From assembly GCF_029227915.1 (NCBI RefSeq), contig NC_079886.1:558001-622000 (forward strand): a stretch of DNA of 64,000 nucleotides. The letters are read 5' to 3'. Source of the DNA: Hydractinia symbiolongicarpus (taxonomy: Eukaryota; Cnidaria; Hydrozoa; Anthoathecata; Hydractiniidae). The notes beneath the pieces were generated by a model. That model had not been told where the DNA came from, searched no databases, and saw only the letters and a program-made list of their open reading frames with translations. Every line of letters begins with the position of its first letter. The stretch's first letter is position 1. Positions 10,944 through 22,375 of this stretch are shown in pieces. A program made the translations under genes and the position numbers.

Positions 10944-10971
10944 AATCGCGGGCAAACGAAAACCCGCGATT
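10944..10971. repeat. Left inverted repeat of the monomer, perfect version
   Basis: Arms AATCGCGGG (10,944-10,952) and CCCGCGATT (10,963-10,971) flank the spacer CAAACGAAAA. Ordinary monomers read AATCGCCGG on the left and so have one mismatch. Equivalent perfect copies with CGCGGG lie near 18,130 and 21,376 (nine-base arms) and near 14,635 (eight). Confidence 0.85.
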
Positions 10972-12144
10972 TCCTGTAAATCCCGGGCTTGGCCCCTATA
11001 GTCGAATGTATACAAAGAGAGTACCCTGTGAGTAAACTCATTTTCAGTACGATTTTTTAAATTATTGTTTCACCACTTAAACGCATGAGACTTGTAGTTT
11101 TCAAAAATATTTTCATTTTTGATGAGACGCTGAATAAAAGAAGTTTAATCGCCGGCAAACAAAAACCCGCGATTTCCTGTAAATCCCGGGCTGGGCCACT
11201 ATAGTCGAATATATACAAAGAAAGTACCCAGGGAGTAAACTCATTTCCAGAACGATTTTTTAAATTATTTTTTCACCACTAAAACGCATGAGACTCTAAG
11301 TATTTAAAAATGTTTTCATTTTTGATGAGACGCTAAATAAAAGAAGTTTAATCGCCGGCAAACGAAAACCCGCAATTTCCCGTAAATCCCGTTCCCGGCC
11401 CGTATAGTCAAAAGTATACAAAAAAGTACCCTGTGAGTAAACTCATTCTCAGAACGATTTTTTAAATTATTTTTCACCACTAAAACGCATGAGACTTGTA
11501 GCTTTCAAAATGTTTTCATTTTTGATAAGACGCTGAATAAAAGAAGTTTAATCGCCGGCAAACGAAAACTCGCGATTTCCCGTAAATCCGGTACTCGGCC
11601 CGTATAGTCAAAAGTATACAAAGAAAGTACTCAAGGAGTAAACTCATTTCCCAAACGATTTTTTAAATTATTTTTTCACCACTAAAACGCATGAGACTTG
11701 TAGTTTTCAAAAATGTTTTCATTTTTGATGAGAGGCTTAATAAAAGAAGTTTAATCGCCGGCAAACGAAAACCCGCGATTTCCCGTAAATCCCGTACTCG
11801 GCCCGTATAGTCAAAAGTATACAAAGAAAGTACCCAGGGAGTAAACTCTTTTCCCGAACGATTTTTTAAATTATTTTTTCACCACTAAAACGCATCAGAC
11901 TTGTAGTTTTCAAAAATGTTTTCATTTTTGATGAGACGCTAAATAAAAGAAGTTTAATCGTCGGCAAACGAAAACCCGCGAGTTCTCGTAAATCCCGTAC
12001 TCGGCCCGTATAGTCAAAAGTATACAAAGAAAGTACCCAGGGAGTAAACTCATTTTCCGAACGATTTTTTAAATTATTTCTTCACCACTAAAACGCATGA
12101 GACTTGTAGTTTTCAAAAACGTTTTCATTTTTGATGAGACGCTA

Positions 12145-15100
12145 AATTGAAGAAGTTTAATCGCCGGCAAACGAAAAATCGCGATTTCCCGTAAATCCTG
12201 GACTCGGCCCGTATAGTCAAAAGTATACAAAGAAAGTACCCAGAGAGTAAATTCATTTCCCGAACGATTTTTTAAATTATTTTTTCACCACTAAAACGCA
12301 TGACACTTGAAGTTTTCAAAAATATTCTCATTTTTGATGAGACGCTGAATAAAAGAAGTTTAATCGCCGGCAAACGAAAACCCGCGATTTCCTGTAAATC
12401 CCGGGCTTGGCCCCTATAGTCGAATGCATACAAAGAAAGTACCCTGTGAGTAAACTCATTTTCAGAACGATTTTTTAAATTATTTTTCACCACTAAAACG
12501 CATGAGACTTGTAGCTTTCAAAAATGTTTTCATTTTTGATAAGACGCTGAATAAAAGAAGTTTAATCGCCGGCAAACGAAAACTCGCGATTTCCCGTAAA
12601 TCCGGTACTCGGCCCGTATAGTCAAAAGTATACAAAGAAAGTACTCAAGGAGTAAACTCATTTCCCAAACGATTTTTTAAATTATTTTTTCACCACTAAA
12701 ACGCATGAGACTTGTAGTTTTCAAAAATGTTTTCAATTTTGATGAGAGGCTAAATAAAAGAAGTTTAATCGCCGGCAAACGAAAACCCGCGATTTCCCGT
12801 AAATCCCGTACTCGGCCCGTATAGTCAAAAGTATACAAAGAAAGTACCCAGGGAGTAAACTCATTTCCCGAACGATTTTTTAAATTATTTTTTCACCACT
12901 AAAGCGCATGAGACTTGTAGTAATTAAAAATGTTTTCATTTTTGATGAGACGCTAAATAAAAGAAGTTTAATCGCCGGCAAACGAAAACCCGCAATTTCC
13001 CGTAAATCCCGTTCCCGGCCCGTATAGTCGAATGTATATAAAGCAAGTACCCAGAAGCAAGTACCCCTATAGTCGAATGCATACAAAGAAAGTACCCTGT
13101 GAGTAAACTCATTTTCAGAACGATTTTTTAAATTATTTTTCACCACTAAAACGCATGAGACTTGTAGCTTTCAAAAATGTTTTCATTTTTGATAAGACGC
13201 TGAATAAAAGAAGTTTAATCGCCGGCAAACGAAAACTCGCGATTTCCCGTAAATCCGGTACTCGGCCCGTATAGTCAAAAGTATACAAAGAAAGTACTCA
13301 AGGAGTAAACTCATTTCCCAAACGATTTTTTAAATTATTTTTTCACCACTAAAACGCATGAGACTTGTAGTTTTCAAAAATGTTTTCATTTTTAATGAGA
13401 GGCTAAATAAAAGAAGTTTAATCGCCGGCAAACGAAAACCCGCGATTTCCCGTAAATCCCGTACTCGGCCCGTATAGTCAAAAGTATACAAAGAAAGTAC
13501 CCAGGGAGTAAACTCATTTCCCGAACGATTTTTTAAATTATTTTTTCACCACTAAAGCGCATGAGACTTGTAGTAATTAAAAATGTTTTCATTTTTGATG
13601 AGACGCTAAATAAAAGAAGTTTAATCGCTGGCAAACGAAAACCCGCAATTTCCCGTAAATCCCGTTCCCGGCCCGTATAGTCGAATGTATATAAAGCAAG
13701 TACCCAGGCGAGTAAACTCATTTCCCGAACGATTTTTTCAATTATTTTTTCACCAATAAAACGCATGAGACTTGTAGTAATTAAAAATGTTTTCATTTTT
13801 GATGAGACGCTAAATAAAAGAAGTTTAATCGCCAGCAAACGAAAACCCGCAATTTCCCGTAAATCCCGTTCCCGGCCCGTATAGTCGAATGTGTATAAAG
13901 AAAGTACCCAGGGAGTAAACTTATTTCCCGAACGATTTTTTAAATTATTTTTTCACCACTACAACGCATGAGACTTGTAGTTTTCAAAAATATTTTCATT
14001 TTTGATGAGACGCTGAATAAAAGAAGTTTAATCGCCGGCAAACGAAAACCCGAGATTTCCCGTAAATCCCGGTCTTGGCCCCTATAGTCGAATATATACA
14101 AAGAAAGTACCCAGGGAGTAAACTCATTTCCCGAACGATTTTTTAAATTATTTTTTGACCACTAAAACGCATGAGACTTGTAGTTTTCAAAAATGTTTTC
14201 ATTTTTGATGAGACGCTGAATAAAAAAAGTTTAATCGCCGGCAAACGAAAACCTGCGATTTCCCGTAAATCCCGGGCTTGGCCCCTATAGTCGAATATAT
14301 ACAAAGAAAGTACCCAGGGAGTAAACTCATTTCCCGAACGATTTTTTAAATTATTTTTTCACCACTAAAACGCATGAGACTTGTAGTATTTAAAAATATT
14401 TTCATTTTTGATGAGACGCTGAATAAAAGAAGTTTAATCGCCGGCAAACGAAAACCCGCGATTTCCCGTAAATCCCGTACTCGGCCCATATAGTCAAAAG
14501 TATACAAAAAAGTACCCAGGGAGTAAACTGATTTCCCGAATAAATTTTTAAATTATTTTTTGACCAATAAAACGCATGAGACTTGTAGTTTTCAAAAATG
14601 TTTTCATTTTTGATGAGACGCTGAATAAAAGAAGTTTTATCGCGGGCAAACGAAAACCCGCGATTTCCTGTAAATCCCGGGCTTGGCCCCTATAGTCGAA
14701 TGTATACAAAGAGAGTACCCTGTGAGTAAACTCATTTTCAGAACGATTCTTTAAATTATTGTTTCACCACTTAAACGCATGAGACTTGTAGTTTTCAAAA
14801 ATATTTTCATTTTTGATGAGACGCTGAATAAAAGAAGTTTAATCGCCGGCAAACAAAAACCCGCGATTTCCTGTAAATCCCGGGCTGGGCCACTATAGTC
14901 GAATATATACAAAGAAAGTATCCAGGGAGTAAACTCATTTCCAGAACGATTTTTTAAATTATTTTTTCACCACTAAAACGCATGAGACTCTAAGTATTTA
15001 AAAATGTTTTCATTTTTGATGAGACGCTAAATAAAAGAAGTTTAATCGCCGGCAAACGAAAACCCGCAATTTCCCGTAAATCCCGTTCCCGGCCCGTATA

Positions 15101-15636
15101 GTCAAAAGTATACAAAAAAGTACCCTGTGAGTAAACTCATTCTCAGAACGATTTTTTAAATTATTTTTCACCACTAAAACGCATGAGACTTGTAGCTTTC
15201 AAAAATGTTTTCATTTTTGATAAGACGCTGAATAAAAGAAGTTTAATCGCCGGCAAACGAAAACTCGCGATTTCCCGTAAATCCGGTACTCGGCCCGTAT
15301 AGTCAAAAGTATACAAAGAAAGTACTCAAGGAGTAAACTCATTTCCCAAACGATTTTTTAAATTATTTTTTCACCACTAAAACGCATGAGACTTGTAGTT
15401 TTCAAAAATGTTTTCATTTTTGATGAGAGGCTTAATAAAAGAAGTTTAATCGCCGGCAAACGAAAACCCGCGATTTCCCGTAAATCCCGTACTCGGCCCG
15501 TATAGTCAAAAGTATACAAAGAAAGTACCCAGGGAGTAAACTCATTTCCCGAACGATTTTTTAAATTATTTTTTCACCACTAAAACGCATCAGACTTGTA
15601 GTTTTCAAAAATGTTTTCATTTTTGATGAGACGCTA
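12145..15636. repeat. 17-mer HOR, copy II (3,492 bp)
   Basis: Monomer starts: I 12,145; J 12,348; K 12,550; A 12,753; composite 12,956; K 13,203; A 13,406; L 13,609; L 13,813; M 14,016; M about 14,218; D about 14,421; B about 14,623; E about 14,826; C/J about 15,029; K about 15,231; A about 15,434. Seventeen units including one of 247 bp give 3,492 bp. Landmarks repeat at exactly this distance in copy III (12,956 to 16,448; 13,203 to 16,695). The C/J monomer is itself chimeric: CGTTCCCGG left, CCCTGTGAG and ATTCTCAGAACG right. Confidence 0.92.
12956..13202. repeat. 247-bp composite monomer 5
   Basis: Fifth occurrence of the L/J fusion, in HOR copy II between A and K monomers, with the same internal AAGCAAGTACCC direct repeat. 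Confidence 0.93.
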
Positions 15637-18600
15637 AATAAAAGAAGTTTAATCGTCGGCAAACGAAAAATCGCGATTTCCCGTAAATCCTGGACTCGGC
15701 CCGTATAGTCAAAAGTATACAAAGAAAGTACCCAGAGAGTAAATTCATTTCCCGAACGATTTTTTAAATTATTTTTTCACCACTAAAACGCATGACACTT
15801 GAAGTTTTCAAAAATATTCTCATTTTTGATGAGACGCTGAATAAAAGAAGTTTAATCGCCGGCAAACGAAAACCCGCGATTTCCTGTAAATCCCGGGCTT
15901 GGCCCCTATAGTCGAATGCATACAAAGAAAGTACCCTGTGAGTAAACTCATTTTCAGAACGATTTTTTAAATTATTTTTCACCACTAAAACGCATGAGAC
16001 TTGTAGCTTTCAAAAATGTTTTCATTTTTGATAAGACGCTGAATAAAAGAAGTTTAATCGCCGGCAAACGAAAACTCGCGATTTCCCGTAAATCCGGTAC
16101 TCGGCCCGTATAGTCAAAAGTATACAAAGAAAGTACTCAAGGAGTAAACTCATTTCCCAAACGATTTTTTAAATTATTTTTTCACCACTAAAACGCATGA
16201 GACTTGTAGTTTTCAAAAATGTTTTCAATTTTGATGAGAGGCTAAATAAAAGAAGTTTAATCGCCGGCAAACGAAAACCCGCGATTTCCCGTAAATCCCG
16301 TACTCGGCCCGTATAGTCAAAAGTATACAAAGAAAGTACCCAGGGAGTAAACTCATTTCCCGAACGATTTTTTAAATTATTTTTTCACCACTAAAGCGCA
16401 TGAGACTTGTAGTAATTAAAAATGTTTTCATTTTTGATGAGACGCTAAATAAAAGAAGTTTAATCGCCGGCAAACGAAAACCCGCAATTTCCCGTAAATC
16501 CCGTTCCCGGCCCGTATAGTCGAATGTATATAAAGCAAGTACCCAGAAGCAAGTACCCCTATAGTCGAATGCATACAAAGAAAGTACCCTGTGAGTAAAC
16601 TCATTTTCAGAACGATTTTTTAAATTATTTTTCACCACTAAAACGCATGAGACTTGTAGCTTTCAAAAATGTTTTCATTTTTGATAAGACGCTGAATAAA
16701 AGAAGTTTAATCGCCGGCAAACGAAAACTCGCGATTTCCCGTAAATCCGGTACTCGGCCCGTATAGTCAAAAGTATACAAAGAAAGTACTCAAGGAGTAA
16801 ACTCATTTCCCAAACGATTTTTTAAATTATTTTTTCACCACTAAAACGCATGAGACTTGTAGTTTTCAAAAATGTTTTCATTTTTAATGAGAGGCTAAAT
16901 AAAAGAAGTTTAATCGCCGGCAAACGAAAACCCGCGATTTCCCGTAAATCCCGTACTCGGCCCGTATAGTCAAAAGTATACAAAGAAAGTACCCAGGGAG
17001 TAAACTCATTTCCCGAACGATTTTTTAAATTATTTTTTCACCACTAAAGCGCATGAGACTTGTAGTAATTAAAAATGTTTTCATTTTTGATGAGACGCTA
17101 AATAAAAGAAGTTTAATCGCTGGCAAACGAAAACCCGCAATTTCCCGTAAATCCCGTTCCCGGCCCGTATAGTCGAATGTATATAAAGCAAGTACCCAGG
17201 GGAGTAAACTCATTTCCCGAACGATTTTTTCAATTATTTTTTCACCAATAAAACGCATGAGACTTGTAGTAATTAAAAATGTTTTCATTTTTGATGAGAC
17301 GCTAAATAAAAGAAGTTTAATCGCCAGCAAACGAAAACCCGCAATTTCCCGTAAATCCCGTTCCCGGCCCGTATAGTCGAATGTGTATAAAGAAAGTACC
17401 CAGGGAGTAAACTTATTTCCCGAACGATTTTTTAAATTATTTTTTCACCACTACAACGCATGAGACTTGTAGTTTTCAAAAATATTTTCATTTTTGATGA
17501 GACGCTGAATAAAAGAAGTTTAATCGCCGGCAAACGAAAACCCGAGATTTCCCGTAAATCCCGGTCTTGGCCCCTATAGTCGAATATATACAAAGAAAGT
17601 ACCCAGGGAGTAAACTCATTTCCCGAACGATTTTTTAAATTATTTTTTGACCACTAAAACGCATGAGACTTGTAGTTTTCAAAAATGTTTTCATTTTTGA
17701 TGAGACGCTGAATAAAAGAAGTTTAATCGCCGGCAAACGAAAACCTGCGATTTCCCGTAAATCCCGGGCTTGGCCCCTATAGTCGAATATATACAAAGAA
17801 AGTACCCAGGGAGTAAACTCATTTCCCGAACGATTTTTTAAATTATTTTTTCACCACTAAAACGCATGAGACTTGTAGTATTTAAAAATATTTTCATTTT
17901 TGATGAGACGCTGAATAAAAGAAGTTTAATCGCCGGCAAACGAAAACCCGCGATTTCCCGTAAATCCCGTACTCGGCCCATATAGTCAAAAGTATACAAA
18001 AAAGTACCCAGGGAGTAAACTGATGTCCCGAATAAATTTTTAAATTATTTTTTGACCAATAAAACGCATGAGACTTGTAGTTTTCAAAAATGTTTTCATT
18101 TTTGATGAGACGCTGAATAAAAGAAGTTTAATCGCGGGCAAACGAAAACCCGCGATTTCCTGTAAATCCCGGGCTTGGCCCCTATAGTCGAATGTATACA
18201 AAGAGAGTACCCTGTGAGTAAACTCATTTTCAGAACGATTTTTTAAATTATTGTTTCACCACTTAAACGCATGAGACTTGTAGTTTTCAAAAATATTTTC
18301 ATTTTTGATGAGACGCTGAATAAAAGAAGTTTGATCGCCGGCAAACAAAAACCCGCGATTTCCTGTAAATCCCGGGCTGGGCCACTATAGTCGAATATAT
18401 ACAAAGAAAGTACCCAGGGAGTAAACTCATTTCCAGAACGATTTTTTAAATTATTTTTTCACCACTAAAACGCATGAGACTCTAAGTATTTAAAAATGTT
18501 TTCATTTTTGATGAGACGCTAAATAAAAGAAGTTTAATCGCCGGCAAACGAAAACCCGCAATTTCCCGTAAATCCCGTTCCCGGCCCGTATAGTCAAAAG

Positions 18601-19128
18601 TATACAAAAAAGTACCCTGTGAGTAAACTCATTCTCAGAACGATTTTTTAAATTATTTTTCACCACTAAAACGCATGAGACTTGTAGCTTTCAAAAATGT
18701 TTTCATTTTTGATAAGACGCTGAATAAAAGAAGTTTAATCGCCGGCAAACGAAAACTCGCGATTTCCCGTAAATCCGGTACTCGGCCCGTATAGTCAAAA
18801 GTATACAAAGAAAGTACTCAAGGAGTAAACTCATTTCCCAAACGATTTTTTAAATTATTTTTTCACCACTAAAACGCATGAGACTTGTAGTTTTCAAAAA
18901 TGTTTTCATTTTTGATGAGAGGCTTAATAAAAGAAGTTTAATCGCCGGCAAACGAAAACCCGCGATTTCCCGTAAATCCCGTACTCGGCCCGTATAGTCA
19001 AAAGTATACAAAGAAAGTACCCAGGGAGTAAACTCATTTCCCGAACGATTTTTTAAATTATTTTTTCACCACTAAAACGCATCAGACTTGTAGTTTTCAA
19101 AAATGTTTTCATTTTTGATGAGACGCTA
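15637..19128. repeat. 17-mer HOR, copy III (3,492 bp)
   Basis: Same order as copy II, but the first monomer is an H/I fusion: CGTCGGCAAACGAAAA (H) continues directly as AATCGCGATTTCCCG (I). Copies I-II have two separate monomers (11,941 H and 12,145 I) at this boundary. One 202-bp unit has thus been lost in exact register. A few private point changes are visible, for example TTTGATCGCC near 18,332 and CTGATGTCCCG near 18,022. Confidence 0.92.
16448..16694. repeat. 247-bp composite monomer 6
   Basis: Last occurrence of the L/J fusion, in HOR copy III. The partial fourth HOR copy goes from A to L directly without it, and no composite is seen to the right. Confidence 0.93.
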
Positions 19129-20752
19129 AATAAAAGAAGTTTAATCGTCGGCAAACGAAAACCCGCGAGTTCTCGTAAATCCCGTACTCGGCCCGTATAG
19201 TCAAAAGTATACAAAGAAAGTACCCAGGCAGTAAACTCATTTCCCGAACGATTTTTTAATTTATTTTTTCACCACTAAAACGCATGAGACTTGTAGTTTT
19301 CAAAAAATTTTTCAGTTTTGATGAGACTCTAAATAAAAGAAGTTTAATCGCCGGCAAACGAAAACCCGCGATTTCCCGTAAATCCCGTACTCGGCCCGTA
19401 TAGTCAAAAGTATACAAAGAAAGTACCCAGGGAGTAAACTCATTTTCCGAACGATTTTTTAAATTATTTCTTCACCACTAAAACGCATGAGACTTGTAGT
19501 TTTCAAAAATGTTTTCATTTTTGATGAGACGCTAAATTGAAGAAGTTTAATCGCCGGCAAACGAAAACCCGCGATTTCCCGTAAATCCTGGACTCGGCCC
19601 GTATAGTCAAAAGTATACAAAGAAAGTACCCAGGGAGTAAATTCATTTCCCGAACGATTTTTTAAATTATTTTTTCACCACTAAAACGCATGACACTTGA
19701 AGTTTTCAAACATATTCTCATTTTTGATGAGACGCTGAATAAAAGAAGTTTAATCGCCGGCAAACGAAAACCCGCGATTTCCTGTAAATCCCGGGCTTGG
19801 CCCCTATAGTCGAATGCATACAAAGAAAGTACCCTGTGAGTAAACTCATTTTCAGAACGATTTTTTAAATTATTTTTCACCACTAAAACGCATGAGACTT
19901 GTAGCTTTCAAAAATGTTTTTATTTTTGATAAGACGCTGAATAAAAGAAGTTTAATCGCCGGCAAACGAAAACTCGCGATTTCCCGTAAATCCGGTACTC
20001 GGCCCGTATAGTCAAAAGTATACAAAGAAAGTACTCAAGGAGTAAACTCATTTCCCAAACGATTTTTTAAATTATTTTTTCACCACTAAAACGCATGAGA
20101 CTTGTAGTTTTCAAAAATGTTTTCATTTTTGATGAGAGGCTAAATAAAAGAAGTTTAATGGCCGGCAAACGAAAACCCGCGATTTCCCGTAAATCCCGTA
20201 CTCGGCCCGTATAGTCAAAAGTATACAAAGAAAGTACCCAGGGAGTAAACTCATTTCCCGAACGATTTTATAAATTATTTTTTCACCACTAAAGCGCATG
20301 AGACTTGTAGTAATTAAAAATGTTTTCATTTTTGATGAGACGCTAAATAAAAGAAGTTTAATCGCCGGCAAACGAAAACCCGCAATTTCCCGTAAATCCC
20401 GTTCCCGGCCCGTATAGTCGAATGTATATAAAGCAAGTACCCAGGGGAGTAAACTCATTTCCCGAACGATTTTTTCAATTATTTTTTCACCAATAAAACG
20501 CATGAGACTTGTAGTAATTAAAAATGTTTTCATTTTTGATGAGACGCTAAATAAAAGAAGTTTAATCGCCAGCAAACGAAAACCCGCAATTTCCCGTAAA
20601 TCCCGTTCCCGGCCCGTATAGTCGAATGTGTATAAAGAAAGTACCCAGGGAGTAAACTCATTTCCCGAACGATTTTTTAAATTATTTTTTGACCACTAAA
20701 ACGCATGAGACTTGTAGTTTTCAAAAATGTTTTCATTTTTGATGAGACGCTG
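19129..20752. repeat. 17-mer HOR, truncated copy IV
   Basis: Order H (19,129), A (preceded by CAAAAAATTTTTCAG and GAGACTCTAAAT), I, J, K, A, L, L (20,550), after which M-like monomers start at 20,753. The composite-K-A trimer is missing between A and L, and the first M unit (CACTACAACG junction) is also skipped. H and A extra monomers precede I. It marks the right edge of the left domain. Confidence 0.8.
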
Positions 20753-22375
20753 AATAAAAGAAGTTTAATCGCCGGCAAACGAAAACCTGCGATTTCCCGT
20801 AAATCCCGGGCTTGGCCCCTATAGTCGAATATATACAAAGAAAGTACCCAGGGAGTAAACTCATTTCCCGAACGATTTTTTAAATTATTTTTTGACCACT
20901 AAAACGCATGAGACTTGTAGTTTTCAAAAATGTTTTCATTTTTGATGAGACGCTGAATAAAAGAAGTTTAATCGCCGGCAAACGAAAACCTGCGATTTCC
21001 TGTAAATCCCGGGCTTGACCCCTATAGTCGAATATATACAAAGAAAGTACCCAGGGAGTAAACTCATTTCCCGAACGATTTTTTAAATTATTTTTTCACC
21101 ACTAAAACGCATGAGACTTGTAGTATTTAAAAATGTTTTCATTTATGATGAGACGCTGAATAAAAGAAGTTTATTTGCCGGCAAACGAAAACCCGCGATT
21201 TCCCGTAAATCCCGTACTCGGCCCGTATAGTCAAAAGTATTCAATAAAAGTACCCAGGGAGTAAACTGATTTCCCGAATAAATTCTTAAATTATTTTTTC
21301 ACCAATAAAACGCATGAGACTTGTAGTTTTCAAAAATGTTTTCATTTTTGATGAGACGCTGAATAAAAGAAGTTTAATCGCGGGCAAACGAAAACCCGCG
21401 ATTTCCTGTAAATCCCGGGCTTGGCCCCTATAGTCGAATGTATACAAAGAAAGTACCCTTTGAGTAAACTCAATTTCAGAACGATTTTTTAAATTATTTT
21501 TTCACCACTTAAACGCATGAGACTTGTAGTTTTCAAAAATATTTTCATTTTTGATGAGACGCTGAATAAAAGAAGTTTAATCGCCGGCAAACGAAAACCC
21601 GCGATTTCCTGTAAATCCCGGGCTGGGCCACTATAGTCGAATATATACAAAGGAAATACCCAGGGAGTAAACTCATTTCCCGAACGATTTTTTAAATTAT
21701 TTTTTCACCACTAAAACGCATGAGACTCTAAGTATTTAAAAATGTTTTCATTTTTGATGAGACGCTAAATAAAAGAAGTTTAATCGCCGGCAAACGAAAA
21801 CCCGCAATTTCCCGTAAATCCCGTTCCCGGCCCGTATAGTCGAATGTATATAAAGAAAGTACCCAGGGAGTAAACTTATTTCCCGAACGATTTTTTAAAT
21901 TATTTTTTCACCACTTAAACGTATGAGACTTGTACTTTTCAAAAATATTTTCATTTTTGATGAGACGCTGAATAAAAAAAGTTTAATCGCCGGCAAACGA
22001 AAACCCGCGATTTCCTGTAAATCCCGGGCTTGGCCCCTATAGTCGAATTAATACAAAGAAAGTACCCAGGGAGTAAACTCATTTCCCGAACGATTTTTTA
22101 AATTATTTTTTCACCACTAAAACGCATGAGACTTGTAGTATTTAAAAATGTTTTCATTTTTGATGAGACGCTGAATAAAAGAAGTTTAAACGCCGGCAAA
22201 CAAAAACCCGCGATTTCCCGTAAATCCGGTACTCGGCCCGTATAGTCAAAAGTATACAAAGAAAGTACTCAAGGAGTAAACTCATTTCCCGAACGATTTT
22301 TAAAATTATTTTTTCACCACTAAAACGCATGAGACTTGTAGTTTTCAAAAATGTTTTCATTTTTGATGAGACGCT

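Larger units (their letters stand above)
7798..12144. repeat. 17-mer HOR, copy I (enlarged to 4,347 bp)
   Basis: Order: I J K A composite K A composite K A L L M M D B E C/J K A H. Compared with copies II and III (3,492 bp) it has an additional K-A-composite trimer (653 bp) and one additional H-I monomer's worth of sequence (202 bp); 3,492+653+202 = 4,347. Private differences include CGTTGGC in the first L monomer (CGCTGGC in II and III). The start was set at the I monomer because this is where copies II and III can be aligned. Confidence 0.85.
1..20752. repeat. Left satellite domain (subtypes A, H, I, J, K, L, M)
   Basis: This domain is defined by markers that I do not see further right: GAGTTCTCG (H, last near 19,167), CTAAATTGAAG (I, last near 19,533), GAATGCATAC (J, last near 19,823) and GTAGTAATTAAA (L, last near 20,512). 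Order to 7,797, read by eye: A H J A H I I A L L M/D H A I J K J/A H A composite K/I J K A H A I J K A composite K A I J/A I J K/A. From 7,798 the order becomes a regular 17-monomer HOR. The G marker GCTAGATAAAAG is absent here, so the border with the next domain is a real change of subtype. Confidence 0.85.
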
